Shown piece after piece: positions 1 to 8,048 of a stretch of 32,174 bases of DNA. Every line of letters starts with the position of its first letter. The first letter of the stretch is position 1. Location of the stretch: assembly GCA_021827885.1 (NCBI GenBank), contig JAKAUD010000039.1:1-32174 (forward strand), read 5' to 3'. Source of the stretch: Thermoplasmata archaeon (GTDB lineage: Archaea > Thermoplasmatota > Thermoplasmata > Thermoplasmatales > Thermoplasmataceae). The notes under the pieces are model-generated. The model was not told the DNA's origin. It saw nothing but the letters and a program-made list of their open reading frames with translations, and made no database searches. Both the position numbers and the translations under genes were made by a program.

Positions 1-84
1 ATCGAGTGGAATGCAGTGGTAGATCAAAGAATAATAGAGCCTACGGAGGAGGATCTAAAAGTGCTCCGGGAAGCAGGGAAATAG
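1..84 (+). CDS. 3' end of an unidentified gene (27 codons)
   Basis: An open frame enters from the left edge and stops at TAG (82-84). It encodes 27 residues with a charged, coding-like composition, ending EEDLKVLREAGK. I do not recognise the family from this fragment. The frame is convergent with the secreted protein gene at 124-741, leaving about 39 bp between the stops. It could be the C-terminus of a mobile-element or host gene; the upstream sequence is needed to decide. Confidence 0.4.
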   Translation: MEWNAVVDQRIIEPTEEDLKVLREAGK

Positions 85-123
85 GTAATGTGGACGATAG
101 AGATTAATTCCAGGATAAGCCTC

Positions 124-741
124 CTAATTCATGCGGAAAGTAAGATTTAGAGATGTTACATTACCATTTGATGCAAAAAATAATGAATTGTTTTGTGTGT
201 CTATTGCGGTTGCATATATGCAAGAACTCATGTTCGGCAATAGAACATTTATTCTCCCAGTCGAAGGGTTCAGAGAAATGATTGTGGTGTTGACATTATC
301 AGGGCGCCCCGATATGTCATAGACAACTAAATATAGCTTATCATTAATGTTGTCAAATCCAAGCCAGTTTATTCCTGTGCCAAAATTTTCACTTTTAATT
401 ATGTTAGTGACTTTATTTTGTGATAAATTCATTTGAGATATTAAGTTACCTGAAGCTTCGTACAAGAAACCGTTATTGGAGTCAAAGGCCATGGATCCAT
501 CCCAATGCCCTGTTAGTTCTTTTGAGAAATTGCTCTGAGAGCTTCCAAGACAAAAGCTTGATTTAACACCTCCCATATTTATTACATTGCCTGAATTACT
601 CGAAGAGACAAGAGTTTGCATAGGGTTAGCTTGTAATTCCGTATTGATCTTAACCAGGTTAACGGTACTTACTGTAACTAGCATCATAATTATGGTTATT
701 ACCAAGAATCTAACAGTCTTTGATACTTTAAGTTTGTTCAT
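124..741 (-). CDS. Secreted beta-propeller-like protein, probably truncated
   Basis: A 205-residue protein of unassigned function. Residues about 10-30 form a hydrophobic signal or anchor segment after a basic N-terminus. The rest shows loosely repeated blade-like units (GSMAFDSNNGFLYEASG; NWLGFDNINDKLYLVVY; IYATAIDTQNNSLFFAS), as in YVTN/WD-type propellers of archaeal surface proteins. Such proteins are normally far longer and often end in a membrane anchor. This one stops abruptly after NLTFRMN with only about three blades, so a 3' truncation is likely. The start is well supported: GAGGTGA lies 5 nt before the ATG. It lies 33 bp downstream of the peptidase-like gene in the same direction, so the two are probably co-transcribed. 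Asn-X-Ser/Thr sequons are frequent, fitting an extracellular location. The propeller assignment is an inference from repeat shape. Confidence 0.6.
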   Translation of the reverse strand: MNKLKVSKTVRFLVITIIMMLVTVSTVNLVKINTELQANPMQTLVSSSNSGNVINMGGVKSSFCLGSSQSNFSKELTGHWDGSMAFDSNNGFLYEASGNLISQMNLSQNKVTNIIKSENFGTGINWLGFDNINDKLYLVVYDISGRPDNVNTTIISLNPSTGRINVLLPNMSSCIYATAIDTQNNSLFFASNGNVTSLNLTFRMN

Positions 742-774
742 GATTTCACCTCAATTTCAATTTTGGAAATTAAA

Positions 775-2091
775 TTATACCGATTCATCTAGCGTTGTCC
801 AGTAGCAAGTGGTTGCAAGGCTTATGTCGTATGTTCCGGGGTTTGAAGACGACTGGAAACCGTTGTTCAGGTTTTGATATCGAGGATTCTGCTGAAGATA
901 GTAGTAGTTATACCATCCATTTGACCATGCTGTTTGCCCATTGATTATGTTGTTATTAGCTGTTCCTCGGATGCAGGATACTGAGAAAGGATTAAACTCT
1001 GGTAATTGAAATGGCAACGCGTTCATTAGTGGAGTCTCGACTACTGAGCTAAAAAAATACGGAGTAAATAGTTGTGATGGTATTATTCGAATGAAATTAT
1101 GGGCACCATTGTTAAGGTTGCAAGCGTTTATGCAGAAATCACCAGAATTAGAATAAGTAATTATTATATTTATAGTGTCTCCTGCTGCCGGACAAACGCG
1201 ATTTAATGGTTGAATACCATTATAACAACCGGAACCACTTTGAGCATCCTGGTAGAAAATGCAAGGTGCTTGATTAGGGCGAACAAAAACTCCTGCTTGA
1301 ACCATACCTCCACCAACATTAGCTGAAAGTGATTCCCAAATTACCATTCCGACATTTGTATATTTACCTACTCCGTAACTCTTACATGTCGAGGGATCAT
1401 AAACACCGATTTCATTTTGGTCTGAGACTCCTGTTGGAATCTGTATATTCTCTGATACTGCTGTCACTTCATAATTGAAGTTGCAAGTCACCGTGTGTGG
1501 CCACGGTGGCAATCCCACACTCCAACCAACATTTTTTGTTTTAGTGCCTTGATCATAGAAGACATATCCATCCCAGTATGTACTTTCTGTTCCGGCAACA
1601 ATAAGAGATTTCGGTAAGATTTTTATTACCACTTGTTGGGTTCCATCAATTGTTTCTACAGTGAAAGATATCTTCTTTTGCGTTTTACCATCCTTCATGT
1701 ACTTAGCTATCAGGCTTATCGATATGTTTCCTGAAGAATTTGAACTTACCCCCAGACAGCAGATTGGGTTGCCTCCTAAAGAAAGAACTTTTGGGTATAT
1801 CAGTTGCCACTGATTCATCACTGTTGAGATTTCATCTGAAAGATTGAAATTCACCGATGCATTGTGTGATACGTCCCATGACTTCTCTCGGTTGTATGAC
1901 TTCGTTGTAATGCTCTTCAAATATGATGATGTGATTGAAGTGCTATAAACCTGATTGGCTGAACCAATCTGAAATGCATGTTCAGAATGGTTTATACCAA
2001 CCGGATTATTTCCCTGATAGATGATTGCTCCGAGAGAAGCAAACATCATTACTATTCCTAAAACCATCAGTTTCTTGATTTGTGCCTTCAT
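775..2091 (-). CDS. Secreted glutamic (G1/eqolisin-like) acid peptidase candidate
   Basis: A 438-residue secreted protein with a hydrophobic signal segment (about residues 7-26), a propeptide-like region to about 165, and a C-terminal region matching the eqolisin layout. The core opens with YWDGYVFYD (172-180, compare NWAGYV). GGGMVQAGVFV (260-270) places Gln265 at the expected catalytic Gln. AAGDTINIIITYSNSG (302-317) matches the family strand 'pGDtI..~isys'. SSVVETPL (348-355) gives Glu352 at the expected catalytic Glu, and LPEFNPFSV follows as in homologues. Known G1 enzymes are pepstatin-insensitive acid proteases, which would suit an acidophile's exterior. The protein has 11 cysteines, so disulfides are likely. 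A TATA box sits about 25 nt upstream of the ATG, suggesting a leaderless transcript. The family call rests on motif order, not on a search. Confidence 0.6.
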   Translation of the reverse strand: MKAQIKKLMVLGIVMMFASLGAIIYQGNNPVGINHSEHAFQIGSANQVYSTSITSSYLKSITTKSYNREKSWDVSHNASVNFNLSDEISTVMNQWQLIYPKVLSLGGNPICCLGVSSNSSGNISISLIAKYMKDGKTQKKISFTVETIDGTQQVVIKILPKSLIVAGTESTYWDGYVFYDQGTKTKNVGWSVGLPPWPHTVTCNFNYEVTAVSENIQIPTGVSDQNEIGVYDPSTCKSYGVGKYTNVGMVIWESLSANVGGGMVQAGVFVRPNQAPCIFYQDAQSGSGCYNGIQPLNRVCPAAGDTINIIITYSNSGDFCINACNLNNGAHNFIRIIPSQLFTPYFFSSVVETPLMNALPFQLPEFNPFSVSCIRGTANNNIINGQTAWSNGWYNYYYLQQNPRYQNLNNGFQSSSNPGTYDISLATTCYWTTLDESV

Positions 2092-2104
2092 ACGGGCGGG
2101 AAAT

Positions 2105-2119
2105 GATATATATATAAAT
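2105..2119 (-). promoter_or_regulatory. TATA box for the peptidase-like gene
   Basis: On the minus strand the stretch reads ATTTATATATATATC. Its TTTATATA core is centred about 25 nt upstream of the ATG at 2091, the spacing expected for an archaeal leaderless transcript. No Shine-Dalgarno sequence lies before that ATG. Confidence 0.6.
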
Positions 2120-2682
2120 CTTGGCTTTATTTAGGCTTAGAATAACGCCACTCAATTGTCATTGGAGACATTTCTCTATCTTGATCAACAACTGAAATCT
2201 TAACTTATACTGGATTCTCAAAGATTTCATACCTACATTTATCCTTCAATGGAAAAGGAAATATTCGATAGTTTGGCATATTTCAAGAAATTGAATGAGA
2301 ATTTGATTAAATGAGTATCGGGGATGATTACATTGCAGGAAGTATGCACTCCAATGACACAATATGATTACCTTTGAACAAGTGAGTTTATGACGGATGT
2401 AAATATGCCAGTATACTGATCGCTAATACAAAAACGCCCATAGAAACAGAGCAAAAGTCTTATAACTTGTCCTTTAATTATGTCTCAACTCCTAACGAGC
2501 TAAATCCAAGCAGACAATCTGCAATGCATAAACTCGACGAAGAAGATGTTCATCATTGCCTTTGTATACATTGGACAAAACTCTATAAGTGCATGGAAAG
2601 GGTTGAATGGGATTAGATCTCAATGCATCACAATGAATATTTGTGATATGGTACCCTAAAAGCTTAAGGATCTTGACGAGGT
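2120..2682. other. Gene-poor interval
   Basis: About 560 bp between divergent genes. All frames are broken often. The longest candidates are a 21-codon plus-strand frame starting at 2250 and a minus-strand frame (2492-2749) that runs antisense into the flavoprotein gene. Neither has a recognisable protein or a good start signal. There is no tRNA-like fold, no tandem repeat and no clear inverted repeat. It may be decayed coding sequence; I see no feature I can support. Confidence 0.4.
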
Positions 2683-2688
2683 GTGATA

Positions 2689-3831
2689 TTGAAAGTACCG
2701 GAAAGAATAGTTGTGGTAGGAAATAGTACAGCAGGAATAACCGTTGCAAACAAGCTTAGAACGAGAATTTCAAGGGAAAACGCCGAAATTATCCTGATTT
2801 CCGGTGGAAATAGGCATTATTTTAATGATGCCTCCGTTTTTGTTCCCGTTAATTTTCTGCAGACATCACAGTTGTCTGCTCCAATAAAAGGATTGATAAA
2901 AAACTCAATCGTTTTTGTGAATGAAAATGTGAAAATGATAGATATAGAAAGTAAGGGGGTAACAACAGATGATGGCCATCTTATCAGATATACCTATTTA
3001 GTGTTGGCAGGAGATTTTGATTCTGCACATGATACAATTCCCGGCTTTATAGAAGAAGCCAGATCAGTTAACGCTGTTCAAAATGCTATTGCCCTCAGAG
3101 AGGATATTGAGAGTTTGAAATCAGGAACAATCGTGATCGGAAATGCTCAAAACTACATGGGAAATGAGACTCTAATCAGCGATCTTGCAATTGTAATATC
3201 TAATGATATGAAGAGAAGGAAACAGGATACCAGGGTCAAGGTTCAGGTGTTTTTCCCCGAGGCGAAGATCCACGGCAGCAATGAATTGTATAAGCACATT
3301 GAGGCCGTGTTAACGGAAAACAACATCGAAGTCGTGAGTGGATTCAACCTTGCATCAGTGAACGTCAAGAATAAGGAACTTGTTTCAACGGACGGAAAGA
3401 CCATAAAGTATAACCTGCCAATAATAATGCCGCCAGAGTCCCTGGACAGGTCGATCATTTCCTCAAACATCCCGAAGGATGATAGCGGTAAAATTAAATT
3501 TGATCTCGACACATTGTCTGTCAGCGGGCATGAAGATATCTTCACCATTGGAGGATCGCTGAATTTACACGGTTCCCAGACAATAAGTACTGCCCTGGAT
3601 CAGGCTGAGTTTGTATCAGCATTTATCGCTAACAGGATATCTGGATACAGGGATCCTGGGACTTATGAATTCAAGATTCAGTTGCAGCCAATATTGAATT
3701 CCAGAAGTGCAGAGACTATCCTTATTTCTGGAGAAGATTTGGTTGTTGGAAAACCTTCTGAGACTGACTTTCTGATGAGGCTTTATGCCCATTCTTCTTA
3801 TTTTGGCAGAGAGATTAGAGGTTTTATATAG
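2689..3831 (+). CDS. SQR-like FAD/NAD(P)-binding oxidoreductase without cysteines
   Basis: A two-dinucleotide-fold flavoprotein related to the sulfide:quinone oxidoreductase/FCSD and NDH-2 group. The N-terminal ADP-binding fold reads RIVVVGNSTAGITVANKL, a variant of GxGxxG. A second fold begins near SGTIVIGNA, and the later HEDIFTIGG segment resembles the FAD-contacting motif. The protein contains no cysteine, whereas SQR needs redox cysteines, so sulfide oxidation by the usual route is unlikely. The TTG at 2689 is the preferred start because GAGGTG (2678-2683) lies 5 nt before it; the in-frame GTG at 2683 overlaps that motif. A DUF1641 gene follows 8 nt downstream and OsmC after that, forming one unit. 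A role in electron transfer from NAD(P)H or a small thiol is inferred only. Confidence 0.7.
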   Translation: MKVPERIVVVGNSTAGITVANKLRTRISRENAEIILISGGNRHYFNDASVFVPVNFLQTSQLSAPIKGLIKNSIVFVNENVKMIDIESKGVTTDDGHLIRYTYLVLAGDFDSAHDTIPGFIEEARSVNAVQNAIALREDIESLKSGTIVIGNAQNYMGNETLISDLAIVISNDMKRRKQDTRVKVQVFFPEAKIHGSNELYKHIEAVLTENNIEVVSGFNLASVNVKNKELVSTDGKTIKYNLPIIMPPESLDRSIISSNIPKDDSGKIKFDLDTLSVSGHEDIFTIGGSLNLHGSQTISTALDQAEFVSAFIANRISGYRDPGTYEFKIQLQPILNSRSAETILISGEDLVVGKPSETDFLMRLYAHSSYFGREIRGFI

Positions 3832-3839
3832 GTGATATT

Positions 3840-4307
3840 ATGGTAACTGATGAAGAAAAACAGAATGAAATAGAAAGAATGTTGGGTGAAATCGTTGAGG
3901 ACGATGAATCAATGGCCTCAATCCTGAGAATAATATCTGGGTTGAAGGATTCCGGCAGCCTGCTGCTTCTTGAATCGCTCATTTCCAAAAAAATGCCTGG
4001 CAGCACTGTTCAGGTTGAAAAATTAGTTAATTCCAATGAAATGAATCTTGGCATTCTTAAATTAATTGATGTTCTTACGGCATTTATGGCTGCTATATCG
4101 CAGGGGCCAACATCTGGCATGATCACTTCCATATTATACAATAGTGACGATCTTGCCGAAACCATGGTTAGTGGTGCTAAAAAGCCCGATAATTACAGCC
4201 TGCTTCGACTTATGGGAATGTTTAAGGATCCAGAGCTTGCAGCAGGCTTGACTGCTGTGTTGAATGCCCTCAAGGAATTGGGCAGGATTTTGAAAACGGT
4301 GGGATAA
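3840..4307 (+). CDS. DUF1641 family protein
   Basis: A 155-residue, mostly helical, acidic protein. The C-terminal stretch with MGMFKDPELAAGLTAVLN (about residues 127-144) followed by LKELGRIL is the hallmark of DUF1641 ('l.DPev.rgl...l..lkalG..l'). DUF1641 proteins sit beside SQR-like flavoproteins in archaea and beside formate dehydrogenase-like subunits in Bacillus; their biochemical role is not established. AGGTGAT (3830-3836) overlaps the upstream TAG stop and lies 3 nt before the ATG, so translation is probably coupled to the flavoprotein. It probably acts as a partner or membrane-recruiting subunit of that protein, but this is inference. Confidence 0.75.
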   Translation: MVTDEEKQNEIERMLGEIVEDDESMASILRIISGLKDSGSLLLLESLISKKMPGSTVQVEKLVNSNEMNLGILKLIDVLTAFMAAISQGPTSGMITSILYNSDDLAETMVSGAKKPDNYSLLRLMGMFKDPELAAGLTAVLNALKELGRILKTVG

Positions 4308-4308
4308 T

Positions 4309-4752
4309 CTGAGTCTATCAGTAAGTTTCAGGTATGAAGCAGATAACGGAAGATTTATAACCGACGTTGATGGAAAAGAGAAAATCAGCATCAAGGATCC
4401 ATTCACCGACAAGAATGTCTTTTATTCTCCAACGGAACTTCTCCTCCTGGGAATGGGTGGCTGTTCCAGCGATGATGTTCTTCTTATCCTGAAGAAAAGA
4501 AAAAATGAAGTCGGTGAATTCAGGTGTGAGGTTTCAGGCATAAGGGAAGACACTGATCCAAAAACCCTGAAGTATGCAGATATCCATTATATCATAAGTG
4601 GAGACGTGGATGAAGCGTCAGCAAAGAGAGCCATAGAACTCAGCCTGTCTAAATACTGCAGTGTTTCAATTCTTGCGAAGAGGGGCGGCACAGACCTCAG
4701 ATATTCGCTGACACTAAACGGTAAGATGCTAATAAAAGAAGAAAAGGCTTGA
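4309..4752 (+). CDS. OsmC-like peroxiredoxin family protein, probable CTG start
   Basis: OsmC/YhfA-family proteins reduce organic or fatty-acid hydroperoxides with two conserved cysteines, or bind small ligands. The motif SPTELLLLGMGGCSSDD (residues 40-56) carries Cys52, and SKYCSVS carries Cys117, so both redox cysteines are present. The family needs about 35-50 residues before the first motif. That frame is open from 4294 but contains no ATG, GTG or TTG before the ATG at 4453, which falls inside the motif. CTG at 4309, one base after the DUF1641 stop, follows GGTG (4298-4301) at 7 nt spacing and gives a 147-residue protein of normal length. The C-terminus nearly abuts the convergent gene, with 6 bp between the stops. 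The function is probably tied to the preceding flavoprotein. Confidence 0.75.
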   Translation: MSLSVSFRYEADNGRFITDVDGKEKISIKDPFTDKNVFYSPTELLLLGMGGCSSDDVLLILKKRKNEVGEFRCEVSGIREDTDPKTLKYADIHYIISGDVDEASAKRAIELSLSKYCSVSILAKRGGTDLRYSLTLNGKMLIKEEKA

Positions 4753-4758
4753 TTGATC

Positions 4759-5784
4759 CTATTCTCCAAGATTCTTGATTCCGCTTCCCGTTAGGATTAA
4801 AAGGGAAGTCTTATCTTTTCCCATTTTTTTATAGGCAGCAAAAGTGGTTGCAGAACTAAATTCAGCATAGATTCCCAATTCCATAAGAGATTGCCTTGAT
4901 TCCATTATCTCATGGTCAGAAACGGTCACTGCTTTTCCGTATGATTTCAATTTAGAAACCATTTCGCCCAGGTGTGGGGAGTTTACAGTCACGAGTGCAT
5001 CTGCAATAGATCTGCCGTAAGCTCGTCCCATTATGCCATTCAGCCTGTCATAAAGGGGACTTATGGACTCTGGCTGAACTGCTATTATCTCGGGAATTTC
5101 ACTTATCTCTCCGGAAGTTCTTAAGTGCTCCAGCCCAGAGATTAATCCTAGAAGTAATGTGCCAGCAGATATGGGAATAAATATTCTCTCTGGCATTTTC
5201 TCGTTTTGCATGAATATCTCGTAAGCAAGAGATCTAATTCCATCTATGAATTCTGGCATGTACGCATGGCCAAGATACGTTCCCTCTGCCGCCAGTGCCT
5301 GCTTGTAAAGATCCTCCCTTGTTCCATTGACCTTTATTACGTCTGCACCGTATGAATAAATCTGGTCAAGTTTTATCCTGTTTGAATTTGCGGAAACAAA
5401 AATTCTGGGCTTAAAATTGCACATTTTTGAAAAAAGTGAAAAAGATGCCCCCGCGTTTCCCGATGAATCTTCGTTAACAACTGAACCCTCTGGCAAAAGA
5501 TTATCTGAAACGATATGGGAAAATAGCGAAACCATCCCCCGATCCTTGTATGATAAGCTTGGTGTAAAATAATCCAGCTTCATCCAGAGTTTCTGGAACT
5601 TATGAACTGGCGTATTGAATTCAGGATCCATTACCCATTTATCTATATAAGGGAAATTTTCCTTCATGGCATCGTGGTATTTCCAATCCACTCTTAAATA
5701 AAAATTATGGCCACAACTGTGGCATACGTGCTCTAATTTGGTTCTCGGTTTTTTGCAGTTGCTACATTCAATTATAGGTTGCAT
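4759..5784 (-). CDS. thrC: Threonine synthase-like PLP enzyme
   Basis: A fold-type II PLP enzyme of 341 residues. An N-terminal zinc-ribbon-like tag has Cys7, Cys10, Cys21 and Cys24, as in archaeal threonine synthases. SYKDRG carries the PLP Lys80, and EDSSGNAG (105-112) is the substrate/PLP loop. The phosphate-binding loop reads SAGTLLLG rather than the Gly-rich form usual in ThrC. Threonine synthase converts O-phosphohomoserine to threonine, but close relatives make other beta- or gamma-replacement reactions, so substrate specificity is uncertain. It starts 9 bp after the EF-2 stop in the same direction. There is no clear Shine-Dalgarno sequence, so it probably depends on transcription through EF-2. 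Confidence 0.7.
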   Translation of the reverse strand: MQPIIECSNCKKPRTKLEHVCHSCGHNFYLRVDWKYHDAMKENFPYIDKWVMDPEFNTPVHKFQKLWMKLDYFTPSLSYKDRGMVSLFSHIVSDNLLPEGSVVNEDSSGNAGASFSLFSKMCNFKPRIFVSANSNRIKLDQIYSYGADVIKVNGTREDLYKQALAAEGTYLGHAYMPEFIDGIRSLAYEIFMQNEKMPERIFIPISAGTLLLGLISGLEHLRTSGEISEIPEIIAVQPESISPLYDRLNGIMGRAYGRSIADALVTVNSPHLGEMVSKLKSYGKAVTVSDHEIMESRQSLMELGIYAEFSSATTFAAYKKMGKDKTSLLILTGSGIKNLGE

Positions 5785-5793
5785 CAGAAAAGA

Positions 5794-7995
5794 TTAGAGT
5801 GATGAGTAATAGTTCTCATCATATGGCTCTGGCTTCAATCCTTTTCTTGTCCTTATCTTGGATACAATCTCGCTCTGCAATTCGTAAGGAACTTTCTGGT
5901 ATCCCTCGTTTTCTGAGCTCCACAGAACCTTTCCTCCTGTGGCGCTCCTGATTGCAGATGCAAATCCAAACATCCCGGATACAGGTATTTTCGAAATGAT
6001 CACAATATCGTCTCCTTCGGTGTTCATTTCATCAACTACTCCTCTTCTCTGCTGGATTTCATTTGTAACTGAGCCCATGATGTCCTGAGGTACGTTTATG
6101 TAAACTCTCTGAACTGGCTCAAGCAATACCCTCTTTCCCTTACATATTGCACCGTATATTGAGTTTCTTCCTGCTGGTATTACCTGTGCAGGACCTCTAT
6201 GGATACTGTCCTCATGCAGTTTCGCATCAACAAGCCTTGCCTTCAATCCGGATACCCTTTCATTTGCAAGCGGGCCTCTGTTCATTACCTCCTTGAAGGC
6301 ATCAATGAGAAGTTCCATGGTCTCATCAAGATACTGGATACCCTTGGTAACATCCGTCAATAGATTGTCTCCTTCAATGCACTCAACGCCCCTGGCTTCA
6401 TCCCTGTCCATGCCGTTAGCCTGGAGCATCTCCGTGAAGGCCTTTCGGTCCTTGAATTTTGCGCCCTGCGGAATCTTGCCCTCTTTTATCAGGGCGATTA
6501 TTGATTCCTCAAGCGGAGCTACCTCAAAGTAGAATTTGTTATGTTTATTTGGGGATTTTCCTTCAAATGGCCCTGCTGGACGATCTATGGTTTCCCTGTA
6601 AACAACTATTGGATCTGAGGTTGTAACATCGATTTTATAATCATTCCTTATTCTGTAAAGTGTTACCTCAAGGTGAAGCTCTCCCATTCCAGAAATGAGA
6701 TGTTCACCGGTTTCCTGATTTATGTTCACCTGAATGGAAGGATCAGCCTTTGAAACCGTCTTCAGGACTTCAATGAGCTTTGGCAAATCTGACGTGTGTT
6801 TCGCCTCAATTGCAAGTGTCACCACTGGATCTGTATAGTGCATCATAGGCTCGAAAGCCTCCATGTCCGTCAGTGCTGCAACCGTGGAACCTGCATTGGC
6901 ACTCTTCAATCCTATTACTGCTGCAATGTTCCCTGCTGAAATATTATCAATCTGAATCCGGTCTGGTCCGACCATCATCGCAAGTGTTTGCAGCTTGAAT
7001 TTGCCGGATGCTCCCAGTATATATAATTCCTGTCCTCTCTTGAGCGTTCCGCTGAAAATCCTTCCAACCGCAATCTCCCCTGCGTGCGGATCAACGATAA
7101 TTTTAGTTATCATCATATTCACTGGACCATCGGGGTCGCAATTCATCATGGCCTTGCCATTGACTGAAGCCAAATCGCCTTTCCAGATCTGTGGAATCCT
7201 GTAAGCCTGTGCCTCCTTTGGATTTGGAAGATGCTTGATTACCATTCCTAGTATAATGGTATGAAGTTGTGATTTCTTTGCAAGTTCCTTTTGGTTTCCT
7301 GCTTTCACATAATCCACTATATCCTTAAATGAAACCTTGGTCTCTTTCATTGATGGAACGGAAATTGCCCAGTTATTATATGCAGAACCAAATGCAACCT
7401 TTCCATCCTGTACGTTGAGCTGCCAATCCTTGATGAATTCTTTTGGCGCATATTTGTTCAGGAGCTTGTTGACATCGTTTATGATCTTCACGAACTTCTT
7501 CTGCATCTCATCTGCATTGAGCCTCAGTTCGTTTATGAGCCTGTCCACTTTATTAATGAATAAAACTGGTTTCACCCTTTCCCTGAGAGCCTGCCTTATG
7601 ACGGTTTCTGTTTGTGGCATTACCCCTTCCACAGAATCAACTACTATAATTGCCCCATCAACGGCCCTCATTGCCCTGGTTACATCACCGCCAAAATCGA
7701 CGTGCCCCGGAGTATCGATGAGGTTAATGAGGTATTCATCTTTATCATGAACGTGAACCATGGAGGCAACCGCGGCGTTTATTGTTATTCCCCTTGCCTG
7801 TTCCTGTTCATCAAAATCAAGCATCAACTGTTTTCCAGCAAGATCCTCACTCATCATCCCAGCGCCAGCAATCAGGTTGTCGCTCAGGGTGGTTTTACCG
7901 TGATCTATGTGTGCAGCTATACCCATATTCCTTATTCTTTCCGGATGGTTGATCAATTTCGAGGCTTTTGCAATATTATCTTCCTTTCGTCCCAT
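5794..7995 (-). CDS. fusA: Translation elongation factor EF-2
   Basis: The archaeal EF-2 GTPase, which drives ribosomal translocation; 733 residues, full length. The P-loop AHIDHGKTT lies at 28-36, DTPGH at 94-98 and NKVD at 148-151, followed by domains II-V. HRGPAQVIPAGR begins at His599, the residue converted to diphthamide in archaea and eukaryotes. The ATG is preceded by AAGGTG about 5 nt upstream. The 53 bp before the gene are extremely AT-rich and could hold its own promoter, although it also lies downstream of EF-1A and uS10 in the same direction. No ribosomal proteins S12 or S7 accompany it here. Confidence 0.97.
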   Translation of the reverse strand: MGRKEDNIAKASKLINHPERIRNMGIAAHIDHGKTTLSDNLIAGAGMMSEDLAGKQLMLDFDEQEQARGITINAAVASMVHVHDKDEYLINLIDTPGHVDFGGDVTRAMRAVDGAIIVVDSVEGVMPQTETVIRQALRERVKPVLFINKVDRLINELRLNADEMQKKFVKIINDVNKLLNKYAPKEFIKDWQLNVQDGKVAFGSAYNNWAISVPSMKETKVSFKDIVDYVKAGNQKELAKKSQLHTIILGMVIKHLPNPKEAQAYRIPQIWKGDLASVNGKAMMNCDPDGPVNMMITKIIVDPHAGEIAVGRIFSGTLKRGQELYILGASGKFKLQTLAMMVGPDRIQIDNISAGNIAAVIGLKSANAGSTVAALTDMEAFEPMMHYTDPVVTLAIEAKHTSDLPKLIEVLKTVSKADPSIQVNINQETGEHLISGMGELHLEVTLYRIRNDYKIDVTTSDPIVVYRETIDRPAGPFEGKSPNKHNKFYFEVAPLEESIIALIKEGKIPQGAKFKDRKAFTEMLQANGMDRDEARGVECIEGDNLLTDVTKGIQYLDETMELLIDAFKEVMNRGPLANERVSGLKARLVDAKLHEDSIHRGPAQVIPAGRNSIYGAICKGKRVLLEPVQRVYINVPQDIMGSVTNEIQQRRGVVDEMNTEGDDIVIISKIPVSGMFGFASAIRSATGGKVLWSSENEGYQKVPYELQSEIVSKIRTRKGLKPEPYDENYYSSL

Positions 7996-7999
7996 AAAA

Positions 8000-8045
8000 A
8001 CACCTTGTCAATTTAAAATTTATTAAATTAAATATAAAAAAATTT
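8000..8045 (-). promoter_or_regulatory. AT-rich leader with possible EF-2 promoter and RBS
   Basis: Between uS10 and EF-2 the minus strand is almost entirely A/T, with TATA-like candidates (TATATTTAA and TTTAATAAA). It ends in AAGGTG about 5 nt before the EF-2 ATG. This could be an internal promoter that boosts EF-2. The exact TATA element cannot be chosen by eye. Confidence 0.35.
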
Positions 8046-8048
8046 GGA

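Noticed and set aside
2492..2749. 85-codon minus-strand frame
   Set aside because: It is antisense to the start of the flavoprotein gene and has no recognised motif, no ribosome-binding site and no promoter.
4453..4752. OsmC starting at ATG 4453
   Set aside because: This start lies inside the conserved motif before the first redox Cys and would delete the N-terminal strands needed for the fold.
7337..8016. Long plus-strand frames antisense to EF-2
   Set aside because: They are shadows produced by codon bias of the highly conserved EF-2 gene and lack start signals.
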